Source: Bimuria novae-zelandiae CBS 107.79 (taxonomy: Eukaryota > Ascomycota > Dothideomycetes > Pleosporales > Didymosphaeriaceae). Taken from it: 64,000 nucleotides of DNA. The stretch is from assembly GCA_010015655.1 (NCBI GenBank), contig ML976806.1, positions 1 through 64,000 on the forward strand. Direction: 5' to 3'. The notes below the pieces were generated by a model, which was given only the letters and a program-made list of their open reading frames with translations, was not told the origin of the DNA and searched no databases. This document shows, in pieces, positions 11,888 to 23,621 of this stretch (position 1 is its first letter; each line of letters begins with the position of its first letter). The position numbers and the translations under genes are program-made.

Positions 11888-13954
11888 CTACTCGATAAGC
11901 GGAGTATACTCCCTTCTTACCTCCTCCACTGTTCTCATCAAGCCCTTTCGGCCCTCTTTCGACTCCACTACCATGACCGATGTGAAGCATGTCTCCAGGG
12001 ACGTCCCGGTGCCCTCCGGCGAAGTTACATGTTCCCCTTCTCTGAAGTAATTCAGACAAAGGGGCACGGCTCTGGCGAGTCCAGGGTTCTCCACCTGCAG
12101 TCGTGGATGGGGGTCCCCAGAGCGCAGAACGCCACTCTTCTCTGGCATGATGAGCAGCACCGCGCTGTCGTGCTGCGGGCCGTTTTCAAAAGTTTTGGAC
12201 AGCGCGCGGAAGCGGACTTCGTCACCAACGCACTGCAGTACGTGCAGTGCCCATAGATCGACACCATAGGTCCAGCCAGCGGCACACATCCCAACATAGC
12301 CTGGTATGCGGGGATTGATTTCGATCAGGAATACGTCGGGTTTACCCCCGGTAAGGTCGCTTTCCGATTTGGTCTCCAAGTCAATGATGCCCGTTGCACT
12401 GTCTGGCACATAGTGCGTGGAGGAATTCTGGACTCGCGCTTCGCAATGGAATATTCCAGAGCGGAATCCCATAATTAGGATGCATTCGCGTATGTAATTG
12501 AGAACCATGGTCTGCTCCGAAGCAGGCAGCTGGGAGGGAAACATGAACAACCCTTCCTGGAAGTCTTTCCTCCCACTCCCCGAGACCTCATCGAAATCGC
12601 CGGCACAGGGAGCGTTGTCACTCATGTCGAAGAAAACGACTTCTCCGTCCCACATGGCGAGATTGATGTCGATCTCTGGACCGTCACAGTAGGGCTCGAT
12701 CATCACTTGAGAGTCGACGAATCCAGTGATGGAACCTGCTGCCCACTCGACGGTCGCGATTAGCTCTGGTTCATCGACAGCTTTGGCTACACCCCAGCTT
12801 CCCCGGCCTCTGGTCGGTTTGACAACAACAGGATAGGGGATTTGCAAAGGCTTGACTGGATCTTTCAGCCTCTGTTCCAGCTCCTGCCTGCTCTTTACGT
12901 GGATGACTTGGTTGCAAGAGTTTTGCAGGCTGCCTTTCTCTGCAAGTTGGGCACATGTAACTCGGGTAAGATACTTATTTGTCGCGATCTTCATTGCTGA
13001 GGGTGGTGCGGTAGGTAGGTGGAGGGCCTGAGCGACCGTCGCAACCTCCTCAAGCACTCCGTCATAGCGGGTGGTAAGGCTATCAAGCCGTTTGTCTTTC
13101 GTGGCAAGGTACAATCGCTCCGAAAAACCGTCATCGGGGGTTAGATCAACTGGATGGAATGACTCCCGTAGATGCGCGTACGGCCCGTTTGGATCTTCCA
13201 TACACGTTCCTGGCTCGTCGAAGACAACGAGGTCGATGTTCAGGTGGGGGAGTAGCTCAAGAGACATGCGATAGTATTTGCTCTGAACAAATCCGGTGCG
13301 TTCGTTCAAACTCTGGACCAGACCGACGCGCTTTCGCGGAACCGGGTCCGGTAGCAGGAACTGCAGCCCCAAGCGGTTGCGGAACTCGATTTCGCAATCG
13401 TCAAGCACCTTCCATGGAGATACCACATTCGGGTTGACAGCATGTACAGCACCAATCGCTTGCGATAGGATTTGGTACAGCTGTTGGAGTGAGGCAGCCG
13501 ATTCATCTTGAACTGCCGTGAAAGCCTCGATGCGCTCGCCAGGTTGCAGAAAGCCAGCCACCAATTCGATACTGGGGCACGCGTGGAATCGGGTCTGGAT
13601 GATGTTCGATTGGGCTACGTAGCCCGTAACAGTAGTTATGAAGAGTTTCAGCGCGACAGGAGTACGAATCTTGTTGTTGGCTTGAAGTGCTTGGTCCAGA
13701 AATGTGCGGATATCCAAAACGGTGTAGCCCACCCCCAGTCCTGAGCGTAAGTTTTCCGGCCACTTGAAGTCAGGGATGACATCATGCGGCGGGGTGGCAT
13801 CGGTAGGTGGTTCGATGACAATATCGACGGACTGGGCGACAAACGATTTGGGTGCAGGGTTGATTCTCCAAGAAACTGAGTACGTTGTAGAAGCTCTACC
13901 ATCTGGGGATGGATACCGAGCACTGAGTTTGGCGACTCTCGGAGGCGAATGCAT
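11888..13954 (-). CDS. ATP-grasp carboxylate-amine ligase
   Basis: Predicted 688-residue enzyme with a C-terminal ATP-grasp domain (about residues 340-570). Such enzymes activate a carboxylate as an acyl phosphate and join it to an amine, the way carnosine synthase and L-amino acid ligases make dipeptides. Visible motifs are PYPVVVKPTRGRGSWGV (nucleotide-binding strand and glycine-rich loop), GIFHCEARV, and FLIEINPR near residue 545, carrying the metal-binding Glu and Asn. The N-terminal half is poorly conserved and may bind the substrate. The first ATG of the frame is used; the frame stays open 54 codons further upstream without an ATG, so a short upstream exon is possible. It is the only obvious amide-forming enzyme in the island, which lacks an NRPS, so it is the best candidate for product assembly. 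Confidence 0.85.
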   Translation of the reverse strand: MHSPPRVAKLSARYPSPDGRASTTYSVSWRINPAPKSFVAQSVDIVIEPPTDATPPHDVIPDFKWPENLRSGLGVGYTVLDIRTFLDQALQANNKIRTPVALKLFITTVTGYVAQSNIIQTRFHACPSIELVAGFLQPGERIEAFTAVQDESAASLQQLYQILSQAIGAVHAVNPNVVSPWKVLDDCEIEFRNRLGLQFLLPDPVPRKRVGLVQSLNERTGFVQSKYYRMSLELLPHLNIDLVVFDEPGTCMEDPNGPYAHLRESFHPVDLTPDDGFSERLYLATKDKRLDSLTTRYDGVLEEVATVAQALHLPTAPPSAMKIATNKYLTRVTCAQLAEKGSLQNSCNQVIHVKSRQELEQRLKDPVKPLQIPYPVVVKPTRGRGSWGVAKAVDEPELIATVEWAAGSITGFVDSQVMIEPYCDGPEIDINLAMWDGEVVFFDMSDNAPCAGDFDEVSGSGRKDFQEGLFMFPSQLPASEQTMVLNYIRECILIMGFRSGIFHCEARVQNSSTHYVPDSATGIIDLETKSESDLTGGKPDVFLIEINPRIPGYVGMCAAGWTYGVDLWALHVLQCVGDEVRFRALSKTFENGPQHDSAVLLIMPEKSGVLRSGDPHPRLQVENPGLARAVPLCLNYFREGEHVTSPEGTGTSLETCFTSVMVVESKEGRKGLMRTVEEVRREYTPLIE

Positions 13955-14134
13955 GTTGGGATGCAACAGTTGGTTGGAGTGTGGTTGTTGCAAACGATCA
14001 GTATCGCAAGATGAATGTTCAAAACAAGCCCTCGATCTTCTTAAAAATGGCGGCTTTAAACCACGGGTACAACAAGCACATTCTCGCCGATGCTCGCCGA
14101 TGCTCGTCGATAGCACAAAGATGTTTAGAACTCA

Positions 14135-14260
14135 GTGACTCGGATATAAACTACGGATCTGACGTGAAGCAGGCCGTCGGCCTTGTGCGCTCGAGACTTG
14201 TAGATCTCTGCGCTCGCTACGCTCCTGAGCCTCGCTACCCACAAGCTTGGCTTCGGCCGA
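14135..14260. promoter_or_regulatory. Putative regulator sites upstream of ATP-grasp gene
   Basis: GTGACTCGGATATAA (14135-14149) is the reverse complement of the 15-mer in the MFS/beta-lactamase promoter. TCGGCCGA (14253-14260) is a CGG/CCG palindrome also seen upstream of three other island genes. Both lie 180-310 bp upstream of the start codon. Function is inferred. Confidence 0.45.
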
Positions 14261-14744
14261 CTGTGCTGACACCAGTTCTTCACCGGACTGCGGTGATCCC
14301 CGAGTAGTTTCCGTCCCTTACTCTTCGGTTTGACGTAGTTGCTCGCCCCGGGAAAATATGTCAGAGCTAATCCGTCGCCGAATTCCTTTCTTGAAAGATC
14401 CCTGCGGCATCGTGCAGTCGTGCTTACTAAGCACACTATATGCAGAACTCCACATATTCTCGCTCATCTTTCGGACGTTCCGAAGGAAGTAGTTGGCGCG
14501 GGCCCTCATCTTGCTTCATAGGTGCGCAGAGCTTATCTCAAGTATGGGAGCTGAGCCATTTGGGTACCGTTTCGAGCTTGGCATCAAGAGCAGATTGCTG
14601 GGATATGAATGACTCAGCCTGTTGCACTGCCTCACTTGGCTTAGATTACCACGTAAAGCGGACATCAATCTTCAATATTGCACCCACATTGCAGCGACAT
14701 TTCCACGTAATAAGGGGTAAAAATAGTTTAAAAGCCCCACTCAT

Positions 14745-14885
14745 CACGTAGAAAAGGTTATAACATTACTGAATAAGTAGGTGTTCTACTCTTTTAGGAG
14801 TTTTTTTGCACCTTTATACCTATTTTCTACTCATTAAGTGGAAAAATTCTACTTATTAAGTCATGTTTCTACTTGATAACTAGAA
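14745..14885. repeat. Short AT-rich repeat patch
   Basis: TTCTACTCATTAAGT, TTCTACTTATTAAGT and a third partial copy follow each other, and a related inverted copy, ACTGAATAAGTAG, lies upstream. The patch could be a MITE remnant or simple-sequence drift. I could not find convincing terminal repeats. Confidence 0.25.
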
Positions 14886-15195
14886 ATCTGGCCGTAGTGC
14901 AGAAGATCGAGCAGGCTTTCTGATAGGTCACTGGTTGCATTGGTCACCAGCAGGTCTACTGCTATGTCTAGCCCCTTTTAATCATTATCCTCATTCTTTG
15001 AGTTAGTTTATCATCGAGCATCCGACTCCCAAACAGGATACGTCAATCTATAAAAACATGCATCAACATACTTCCAACCAGGAACCGGTCGTCCAATGAC
15101 CTAGCCATTGATTGAGAATATAGTGGACGCGAGCTGTATCATTTCCCCAAACTTTCGGTCGCCGACTATGGGATCATGAAAATACCGGAGCTCAA

Positions 15196-16073
15196 TTACA
15201 CTCCAGCCGCCTCCGCGGCATACCTCTGGGTCTTCTCGTTCCAATCCTCGACCCAGTCCTCGATGTATTCCGGCAGACCTTTGTGCATGTTTGTCGGCGC
15301 AGGTATTGGCGTTCCATAAACATAATTGGTGGGTATAACCCCAGCCCAGACTTTCTTCCGCATAGCCTCGTCCTTGAGGTCTTCTCTTGCCTCTCCAGTC
15401 GTGCCGGTACGAACCTTTGCACTGGCGGAATGGATGTCCACACGCAAGATCCCTGTGGCCTTCAACTCCACTTTATTCGGGAATCGCGTGTTCTGCCACC
15501 GCTCTGGTACGAGGTTGTTGGTAATGAGCTCCATTGCCCATAGGCGTTCAGACTCTTCTTCGACCACATGTGCATGCCCAAACGCTACAACCGAGCGGTA
15601 GTTGCAGCTGTGGTGGTTAGGCGTGAGTGCGAGAACAATACCGTCCATCAGAGTGGCAGACACACAGACGGGTATCCCGGAAGATCCAGAATCATCCGAC
15701 GAACTATTGTTTCGAGACAGTCGCATAATTCGTGAGGATACATAGCCATGAAGATAGATAGAGCGGGTTCCAGCGGTGTCTTGCTCCTGGAAGTTGCCAG
15801 TGCAGCCAAGCATAGGCAGGATGACTGGAAAGTCAAAGTTGCCCTGGTCTGGAGAGCTTTGAAAGGCGACGTGGAGGATGGGTGCCTCGTCCACTATGGG
15901 ATGTATCTGCTCATAGTCATATTGACCTGAACATGTGAGTCAGAACGATCGCATTGACTTTTGGTGGGGTTGAGAAGCTTGGACTGACCTCGACCTCTGT
16001 ACCGGTTCACTGTATTTAACGCTGTCTTTTTGTACCCAACAGATGGGGTTTCGTTTTCTACGAGTAGAGACAT
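15196..16073 (-). CDS. FMN-binding split-barrel flavoprotein (pyridoxamine oxidase-like)
   Basis: Predicted 271-residue protein of the pyridoxamine 5'-phosphate oxidase-like split-barrel superfamily (Pyridox_ox_2 type). Two exons (16073-15989 and 15926-15196) flank a 62-bp intron (15988-15927). The N-terminus MSLLVENETPSVGYKK, then NTVNRYRGRGQYDYEQI and VDEAPILHVAF, is typical of fungal members. It continues with an IYLHGYVSSR strand, a SATLMDGIVLAL strand and NYRSVVAFGHA. Members bind FMN or related cofactors and carry out small-molecule redox steps, and some bind without known catalysis. It is divergent from the cystathionine gamma-synthase gene over a 444-bp shared promoter. Likely a tailoring oxidoreductase of the island; substrate unknown. 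Confidence 0.85.
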
Positions 16074-16218
16074 TGGGAGATGGCAATGAGGTTTGGTGAT
16101 GCTTTGAGTTCGAAGAAATCGTGTTAAGACTCCAGATATGTGTCAAGGCTACAAAGGGGGATATATTTGTAAGTCACCATCGGACTTTAACCTGCGCTGC
16201 AAGTCAGCTGATGGCGGC

Positions 16219-16410
16219 TCGGCCGACGATGTCCATCGAAGGGTTTTGTTATATCGCCGCAGAAAAGTAACCTCGGACGTTCAATTGAATGAACGCCCGG
16301 CTCGGCAATATTTTCGCTTCAATTGGAGGCGATCTATGTCCGAGGGAGGGGTGCATGTTCAGATTACATACATGGCGAACGCAATGTCGATCCTTGGTGA
16401 TAAGTCCGAA
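16219..16410. promoter_or_regulatory. Motif-rich divergent promoter, flavoprotein/CGS
   Basis: TCGGCCGA at 16219-16226, CTCGGA at 16272-16277, TCCGAG at 16339-16344 and ATAAGTCCGAA at 16400-16410 crowd into under 200 bp between the two divergent start codons. The 11-mer ATAAGTCCGAA recurs upstream of the GST gene (27117-27127). This looks like a control region for a CGG-binding regulator; that is inference. Confidence 0.45.
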
Positions 16411-16517
16411 CGTACGCATAATAAGTGTTGAAGTCAGACCGTGTTTGTTGAGCGCAAATAAGATCCGAAATATCATCTACAGGACTGGAACGACGACCCT
16501 CGTTGCTGGATTACAGT

Positions 16518-18318
16518 ATGCCTTTCCTCACCCTAACGCCGCACGAGGTAGTTAGCAAACAACTTCCACCAACGCCTCGACTTGGTTATCCAGTCCCCTC
16601 TCACCGCCATGCTGTTTCTGTCCAGCTACCGACGTGGGATGACATGCGTGGAATGGTTGCACAAGAGCCGCGTGTCAGTCGTGTGCAACAGATTGGTTAT
16701 CCCCGATCCTTCCTTAACCAGGATATTGTTAAGGTGAGTCAAAATCATAAAGTCAAACTTACGATTGCATCGTTTTACTAAATATATTCAGGTCAACAAT
16801 GCTTGTTTAGCTCTTCACAGACACGAGGGCGAGAAGTGTCTAGTCTTCCCAGCTTTGGATCATGCGGCGTCGTGCGAAGCTGCCATTATCGACAAGGCAC
16901 CTGAGGCAACAGAACGCGTCCGTATAAGAGCAGCAGATTTCTTGCTAGATGATTCTCTGATGAAGAATGCTACCACGACAACTGGCTTTCAAGTCTCCAA
17001 CAATGCCCCGCGTCGCTTCTATATTGTTTTTTACCCCGCCGAGGCCAACGTTGCTGCTATGGGGTTCTGGCGGCTGAGTGGCACTGGCATATCATCGAGA
17101 CTTGCTCAAAGTATGCTCAAACACCTCGACAATATACATTGGGTGTCTGGCAGCGTCCTACTTCGCACTGATGCTGGCATCTCACGCTCTTTGACGGATC
17201 CGCAATCCGACGATACGATACGGTCTCGCATCGTCGAACTTTTGCAGCGTGGATCCATCAGTGCAGCACAAAGTGCCAAATTCGGACCATCGGATGTATT
17301 TCTGTATCCTACAGGCATGGCTGCCATCTATGCGACCAACGCACTGCTGCAAAGCTGGCAAGCCAGCCAAACGGTCGTTTTCGGTTTCCCTTATGAGCTT
17401 ACGCTCAAGTTAGTCCAGCAGTACGGAGTCAACGCGAAGTTCTATGGGTTCGGAACTCCAACTGAGCTCGACGAATTTGAAAGTTATCTCGATGCAGAGC
17501 TTCGAGAGGGACGTACAATACAGTCGGTATGGTGCGAGTGCGCCTCCAACCCGCTGCTGAGAACCGTTGATCTGGAACGCATCCGCCATCTAGCAGATAT
17601 GTATGGCTTCGTCATCGTTGTCGACGAGACGATAGGAAGTTTTGCCAACGTTGACGTTGCAGGCGTAGCAGACATCATTGTTACGTCCCTCACGAAGAGC
17701 TTCAGCGGCAGAGCAAATGTCATGGGTGGGAGCGTCGTCTTGAATCCCTCATCGCCATGGTACGCGCCACTCAAGAAGTCTCTCGAGAAAACATACGTTA
17801 ATGAGCTTTTTGGGGCCGACTCACGCGTTTTGGAGTACAACAGCCGTGACTTCCTTTCAGTCGCTGCCACCATGAATCGGAATGCGCAACATATTGTCTC
17901 ACTGCTGAGTCCAATCGCTGGCACGTCTTCCAGCACACTTTCACGAGTCTATTATCCTTCTACCTGCTGGTCTCGCACCAATTACGAGGCACGGATGCGG
18001 AAGGTGTCACCCGGGTTTACTTCTGGATATGGTGGACTGTTCACCCTTGAATTCGACTCTGTAGAAGCAGCCTCCACATTTTTCGATACTCTCAATGTAC
18101 ACAAAGGCCCATCCCTAGGTGCCCATGTGACATTGGCACAACCTTACGTGCAGACTGTGTTCAGTCGGGAGAAGGAATGGGCAGCATCGTACGGGTTGAA
18201 AGCGTCAATTGTACGCATTTCTGTCGGGTTGGAGAACGAAAACGCGCTGGGTCACGAGTTCATGCGAGCACTGCGCGTAGCGGATCAATCGAAGGCAGGA
18301 TCAGAGTCAGATGCTTAG
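16518..18318 (+). CDS. Cystathionine gamma-synthase-like PLP enzyme
   Basis: Predicted 580-residue member of the Cys/Met metabolism PLP family, matching the long fungal cystathionine gamma-synthases (Str2 type). These replace the acyl group of O-acyl-homoserine with a nucleophile, normally cysteine. Exons 16518-16733 and 16792-18318 flank a 58-bp intron. The N-terminal part contains HAVSVQLPTW and GYPRSFLNQDI, typical of the family. FLYPTGMAAIYATN and VVDETIGSF lie in the PLP domain, and the PLP-binding lysine is K374 in TSLTKSFSG. SLGAHVTLAQPY and RISVGLENENAL mark the C-terminal domain. The ATG at 16518 is the first in frame. As a probable paralogue beside an aspartate kinase it may attach a C4 amino-acid unit to a non-cysteine nucleophile. 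A retroelement begins just after its stop codon, so its native terminator has been displaced. Confidence 0.9.
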
Positions 18319-18326
18319 TCGGAGAG

Positions 18327-18519
18327 TGTCGCGGTAAGCAGAGCTGGACAGTACGCAGGAAAATTGAAGGATTGAACTGAGGTTGTTCTATCTAGAAGCT
18401 ACAGAAGGTATAGGTGCGCAGGCACAAACAACGCTAGTCCTAGACAGAAAGAAGGTAAGTCGCAACCATGTCAAGGTAGGAGCAACTATCTTGTAGAGTA
18501 AGAGCCATAAACCGTGACA
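18327..18519 (-). repeat. Copia 3' LTR (left end)
   Basis: 193 bp, TGTCGCGG...GTGACA on the plus strand, identical to the copy at 23622-23814. It is 3' relative to the element's transcription. Its outer edge is 8 bp past the last base of the gamma-synthase stop codon. Confidence 0.95.
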
Positions 18520-18531
18520 CACCCCCCAGCT
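18520..18531 (-). other. Polypurine tract of copia element
   Basis: Read on the minus strand the sequence GCTGGGGGGTG abuts the 3' LTR, the expected position of the polypurine tract that primes plus-strand synthesis. The relic at 33.5 kb has the same GGGGGTG-TGTC junction. Confidence 0.7.
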
Positions 18532-21500
18532 GGCGTGGACGCCCAGGCAGGGAGTCAATGACAGCTAATCAGTATCAGTGTATATAGATACTATCAAGAT
18601 TGTTGTCATCAGTTTAACGCAGGCCCTTCAGACGCTTAGTAATATTAATAAGGCTAATTTGGCGGACGAAGTCTGCAAACTTCTATTTAGGTAAAATCTT
18701 TATAAGTCCATCGGCAGGCATATAGTTGGTGGGGACTTATTTAACGTTAATATAAGAGGCTTTAACTTCCTGTCAAATCCAGAGCTAGTGGATGTCGACA
18801 TGTTTAACCTTTATATAAAGCTTGTCTTACTGTTTAGTAATAATACCAACGGTCTACTAATTGTCACACCAGATAGTAGGTGTACAGTTAAGAGTAAGGT
18901 CAATACTAGAGAAGAATCGCATCCATTCTTCCATCTACAAGCTAGCAAGTGATAGAGCTAGTAATTTAAATTCTATAATTAATTTCGTGACTATGCGTTA
19001 TACTATTAACTTCTAGTTAATTATTAGTCCTCCGAACTTAAAAGCATAGCCTTAAGAGCTTCGGCGAGTCTCAGGCTCGTCAGCGTATAAGGCGTTAGAG
19101 GATCTAAAGAAGAGAGGATCGCGATATGTTGGATTGTTAGATAGATACTCAGCCATGTCCTGCGCGCTAGCAGAGGCTTCAAGTGCAAGAGCCTTCGTGC
19201 TGAGTAGGTAGCGCCAGGTCTTCCGGATTTTCGAGATGTGTGACTGTCCTGGGTTGGTAAGGTGACAAGCAAAGACGACGTGCGTTCGGGCGACGTCAGG
19301 TCTACCCCAGACAGCGATATATGCAAGAGAGCCAACTAGTTACTAATAGAGCTTTATTCGCGATAAATTAGGTTCCTTAGTAGACTATAGCAGCTAGTTC
19401 TCCGCTAGTGGAATGTCTAGAGCCTTGCCCACAGCTTTAATACTAAATCGAGCGCATACCTTGTTAATAAACGCGTCCTAGACTAGCCACGTCTTGTGCA
19501 GGGCTCGATCGCGTATAATGCGGATTCCAAGAAACTAGGTAAGGTCTCCCATAGCTTTAATGTTGTATAGGTCCACCAGATCCTTCTTAAAAGACCTGTG
19601 GTGATAGGCATTAGACTGATGATATGCCATAACAATGTCGTTAACATAGATAAATAGGATAAGCCAGCGGCTCGTGTACAAGCAAGGAAAGCCTTTAACT
19701 GGCTTTAGACCCAGCTTAACAAGTTGTCGACGTAGTTTGTTGTACCATAGGATTGGTGACTCCTTCAGGCCGTACAGGGCGCGGAGTACCAGCATGATCT
19801 CGCCTGCAGTATGGCGGAACGCCTTAGGTGTTTTAGCGTACAGTTTTCGATCAATCTTAGCGTTTAGGAAGGTAGTAGGGACATTATACTGCTTTAGCTC
19901 TAGACCAAAGTAATTGGCGATTGCAATAAGAGCGCGAAAGTTGCGAATTACAAGTGTAGCAGCGTATGTGTCGTTAAGTAGAGCTTAAAGATCTCCCCGA
20001 ACAACAAGTTAAGTCTTGAACCGTGAGAGGTATCCATCTTCGTCGATTTTGTACGTAAATACCCACATTAGTGGTAGCACCTCAGCGTCTATAGTGGCCT
20101 TTATTTTTATAGTCTTCTTAAAGACTCCTTTAGCGCGTAGAGCTTGCCATTCAACCTCCATAGCGCGTTGGAATTAATTACCAAACATGTGTGTATTAAG
20201 CTGCTTTATTGCCTTCGGCAGAGGTGGCAGCTGCGATTAATAGATTCTTAATATCTTATTTATAGTAGGTATAGAGCGAATCTCGGTCAAAAATGCATAG
20301 AAATAGTTAATAAGAGGTGTAGCTCCTAGCGCTATTACGTATGTGTAAATTATAAAGTTATTTAGATCTTTCTGCTTTTAATTGCGTTTACCAGTGATAA
20401 TCAAGCTTGTGTTAGTTAGGTCTAGGTTAACGTCTCGTGGAGCTCTCTCGCCGCGTTAGCGATAGCCCTTAGGTACTTTATCACTCTTAGGAGTGTGATT
20501 GCTTGTGGCAGTAGACATTATAGGTCTTAGAGTAGGCAGCTATTACTATTGCTGTGTTGATTCGAATGCGTCGTCTATCTGTTCACCCCCTACCTGGGAG
20601 CCTGCAGCTCTCGAAGCTGAGGTCGTAGGTGTCTCTACTAGGTAGCGACGTTGACGAGCAGTTAACAGATCTTCGATACTAATATTATCATGTTAATATT
20701 CTTTTAGATATTTAAGTAGTTCAATTACCTCTTCGAGCACTAATCCTGACGCATACCTATCTATCCTATTAAAGAAGAGTGTAGGCTCAAATACGACGTC
20801 GCGGGTAACGATAATAGTATCTTTTATAGGCAGCTAGATGCGGAAAATATTAGTGCCTTAGTAGCTAACGAGGTGGCTAATTAGAGTGCGTAATTCAAGC
20901 TTGTTAGCAGCTCTTAGATCGCGATTATAGACGTAGGCGCAACAGCCAATAGGCCTCATATAAGCGACGAGTGGCTTTCGTCCCTATACAACCTCGTACG
21001 GCGTTTTCCAGCCTAGTGCTTCTGTGGGCGTGCGGTTAAGGATGTACGCGGCAGTGCGATACATCTCATGTAATAGGTTCTTTGGCAGGTTGGCGTGTAT
21101 ACGCATAGCGCGAGCTCGCTACGTGAGTACTCCGCCAGCACGTTCGATAAGTCCATTTGGTTCCTTTGTTCCAGCAGGTGCTGGCTCATACAGCATACCT
21201 AGCTCTTCTATTATATCGATAAGGTCATTTCTAAATCCTCTCTCATTATCGCATCGAATGGCGACTACGTCAGCGTTATACACACGCTGGATTTTACGGA
21301 TCAAGGACATAAACTAACGTGTAAGTGTTAACTTATCCTTGCGTCGTGATGTGATAATCTTATGCCACTTTAAGTATTCGTCCATAGAGTGCAGGGCGTA
21401 CTTGCTGCCGTCGATACACTCCTCTCCCACAGGGATAATGTAGATTAGGTCCATCGCGATTCGATAGAACGGTTTTTATGCGCGGCTCTCGGCCGGGCGC

Positions 21501-23610
21501 CTTAAGATAATATAAGTCATTCGAGTCTTAATACATGTCTAACATCGACAGTCCATGTGTTCTCCAGTCAATTAAACACCTTTAACGTTTAATTTAAAAT
21601 AGTTAACTACTTTCTAGCCTAGATAGGCCCAGATATAATAAGCAGCACGCTAATTAATAATATTAGTAGGCTTTAGCGCGTACGACGGGCGGTATAATGC
21701 CCCAAACGTACTTAATAGTAAGCGTAGAAGCGATAGCGGCGGTCGATATAACAGTTCAGCATCCATCAGCCAGTGGCCTCCATTGTACTCGAGTTGGGCG
21801 ATAACGTTTGATGGTTGATACATGTACAGGACATCGCGGCCAGAGTCAAAGTGGATAGACTCTGTACGATAGCGAGCAAGTCCTAACAAGCTTATAAGAA
21901 AGCCTTTAACATATGCGATATGCGTTAACTCCAGTGTTTATATCCCGTGTAGTATTTAAGCGACAAGTTCTATCGTGCCCTAAGCTATAATTAAGATTTA
22001 GCTATTGCTAGCGTGAATATAGCGACGTTGCGGATTGTCGTTTATCCTCTTCCAGCCATGCCATAACTCTGTATTGATAACGTAGGTGTTTAACCCTAGA
22101 TCGACAATCTATCGATTGAGGAGCTTAGCCTTATTAGCGTTGTCTCTAACTATTACTATAAGCTCTCCGTTAGGCTCAGCGTTGTTGTCTAATGTGATTA
22201 TTTTTAAATTGTTGTTCGATTGTTCTTCGAGAGATTCAAGAGATTTGGGATTGAGAGAATCGGGCTTAAGAGAATCGGGCTCGAGAGAATCGACTTGATC
22301 GAGGCTTATATGTAATAGGCCAGCAATTACTACAAACGTGTTGCTATTCTTAGCAGGAGGATTGCTATTATTAACTTATAGTAATCCTATATTCTAAGGT
22401 TATTAGGCTATTTACTTCTTAAGAGTAGTCTTAATACGTATATTAATCTTAGAGTCCTTTCGCGCTTCCTTAACCTTGCGTATAGCCTTAGCTATAGGCT
22501 AATAGTCCTTCGGACGTTATAGGTTGCGTGGGTTGAGAATAAAGTAGTTAGTATACTAATACTTCTTTTTACAGATATAGTTTCTAGGTAGCTTGTCTTA
22601 GTTATGGCTGCCACCGCGATTGCCCTTTATAGTCTATAAATTAACTTGCTTTACGACTCCAAGCTCGGCAGCGGTTACTGCTAGGCCTGTTAAGTGTGGC
22701 TTGGTGCGGCGTAGATATATAGTTATCTCGGCAACGTACGTCTTTAGAGATAAGATCTTGGTAGTGGTGCCTCGCGCTTTATGCTTAAAGATCTCGCGCA
22801 GGCAGGAAGTAGCGTATTCCTAATTAATTACCTTATAGGTAATAAGGAAGTCCTCCTATAGTTAATTACTATTAGTCTTAGGCAAGCTAACAGCCTTGCC
22901 CTAAGCTATAATATATACTTAGTTTAATAGCTATTACTCGATCTTCTTTATAGCTCGTGGCGTAGTCTTAAGAGCGTTATACTTATTAGCAAGCTTATGG
23001 CGACGTGTCGCGTCTATAGGATAAAAGAACTTCTTAAGTGTGACTAGTTAGTCGTACGGGGTATCGTGATCTTTAATTAGGTGTATGTAACGTGTAGTAA
23101 TTATCTTGCTAATATTTATATTTAGGTTAGCTAGTGCCTTCGCTTAAGTGTAATACTTAGTACGGCGGCGTTCCTATTAATCGTATTCTTATTAATAGGA
23201 TTCTCGATTGTCGGTGGTAAGGTAAGAGAGCCTAGTAGCTTTAAGCTTATAATTAGTAAGTTAAGGCTTAATTAGCTCCTATAGCTCGGGGAGATTCTCC
23301 TTCGCTACATCAAGATTAATGTACTACCAGAGACCGTGGCGATTGGCAACGTCTCGGCAAATAAACAACCAGGTAAACTAGTCGTCTAGTGTGTTTAGTA
23401 TAATAGTAACACGCGTCACTGCGGGGTCGGACTTAGTAGCCATTATAGAGGCTATAGTCAACTGTATTAATGGATCCAGGCAGAGATCCTAGTATGTGCG
23501 TTGTAAGAACGCGGTAACAGGTGCGTTATAAAGAACGCGGTATAGCAACGTGCAGCTCGTGTGTTGAGTGACGTTACAGCAGCAGGTGAGAACAATCCAA
23601 GGTGCAAGCC

Positions 23611-23621
23611 GGGCTCATAAC
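23611..23621 (-). other. Primer-binding site, half-tRNA-iMet type
   Basis: GGGCTCATAAC on the plus strand directly adjoins the 5' LTR. It equals the anticodon arm of eukaryotic initiator tRNA-Met, so on the element's own strand this site is complementary to it. Priming by an internally cleaved initiator tRNA is known for Drosophila copia. Confidence 0.65.

Larger units (their letters stand above)
13955..15195. other. Long intergenic region upstream of ATP-grasp gene
   Basis: 1.24 kb between the ATP-grasp start and the 3' end of the flavoprotein gene. The first 300 bases hold the regulatory motifs listed separately. The rest turns AT-rich from about 14680 and contains short repeats. Several short open frames have no recognisable product. 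Confidence 0.5.

Noticed and set aside
14125..14436. 103-residue minus-strand open frame upstream of the ATP-grasp gene
   Set aside because: It covers the regulatory motif region and lacks family features; an extra N-terminal exon for the ATP-grasp protein could not be shown.
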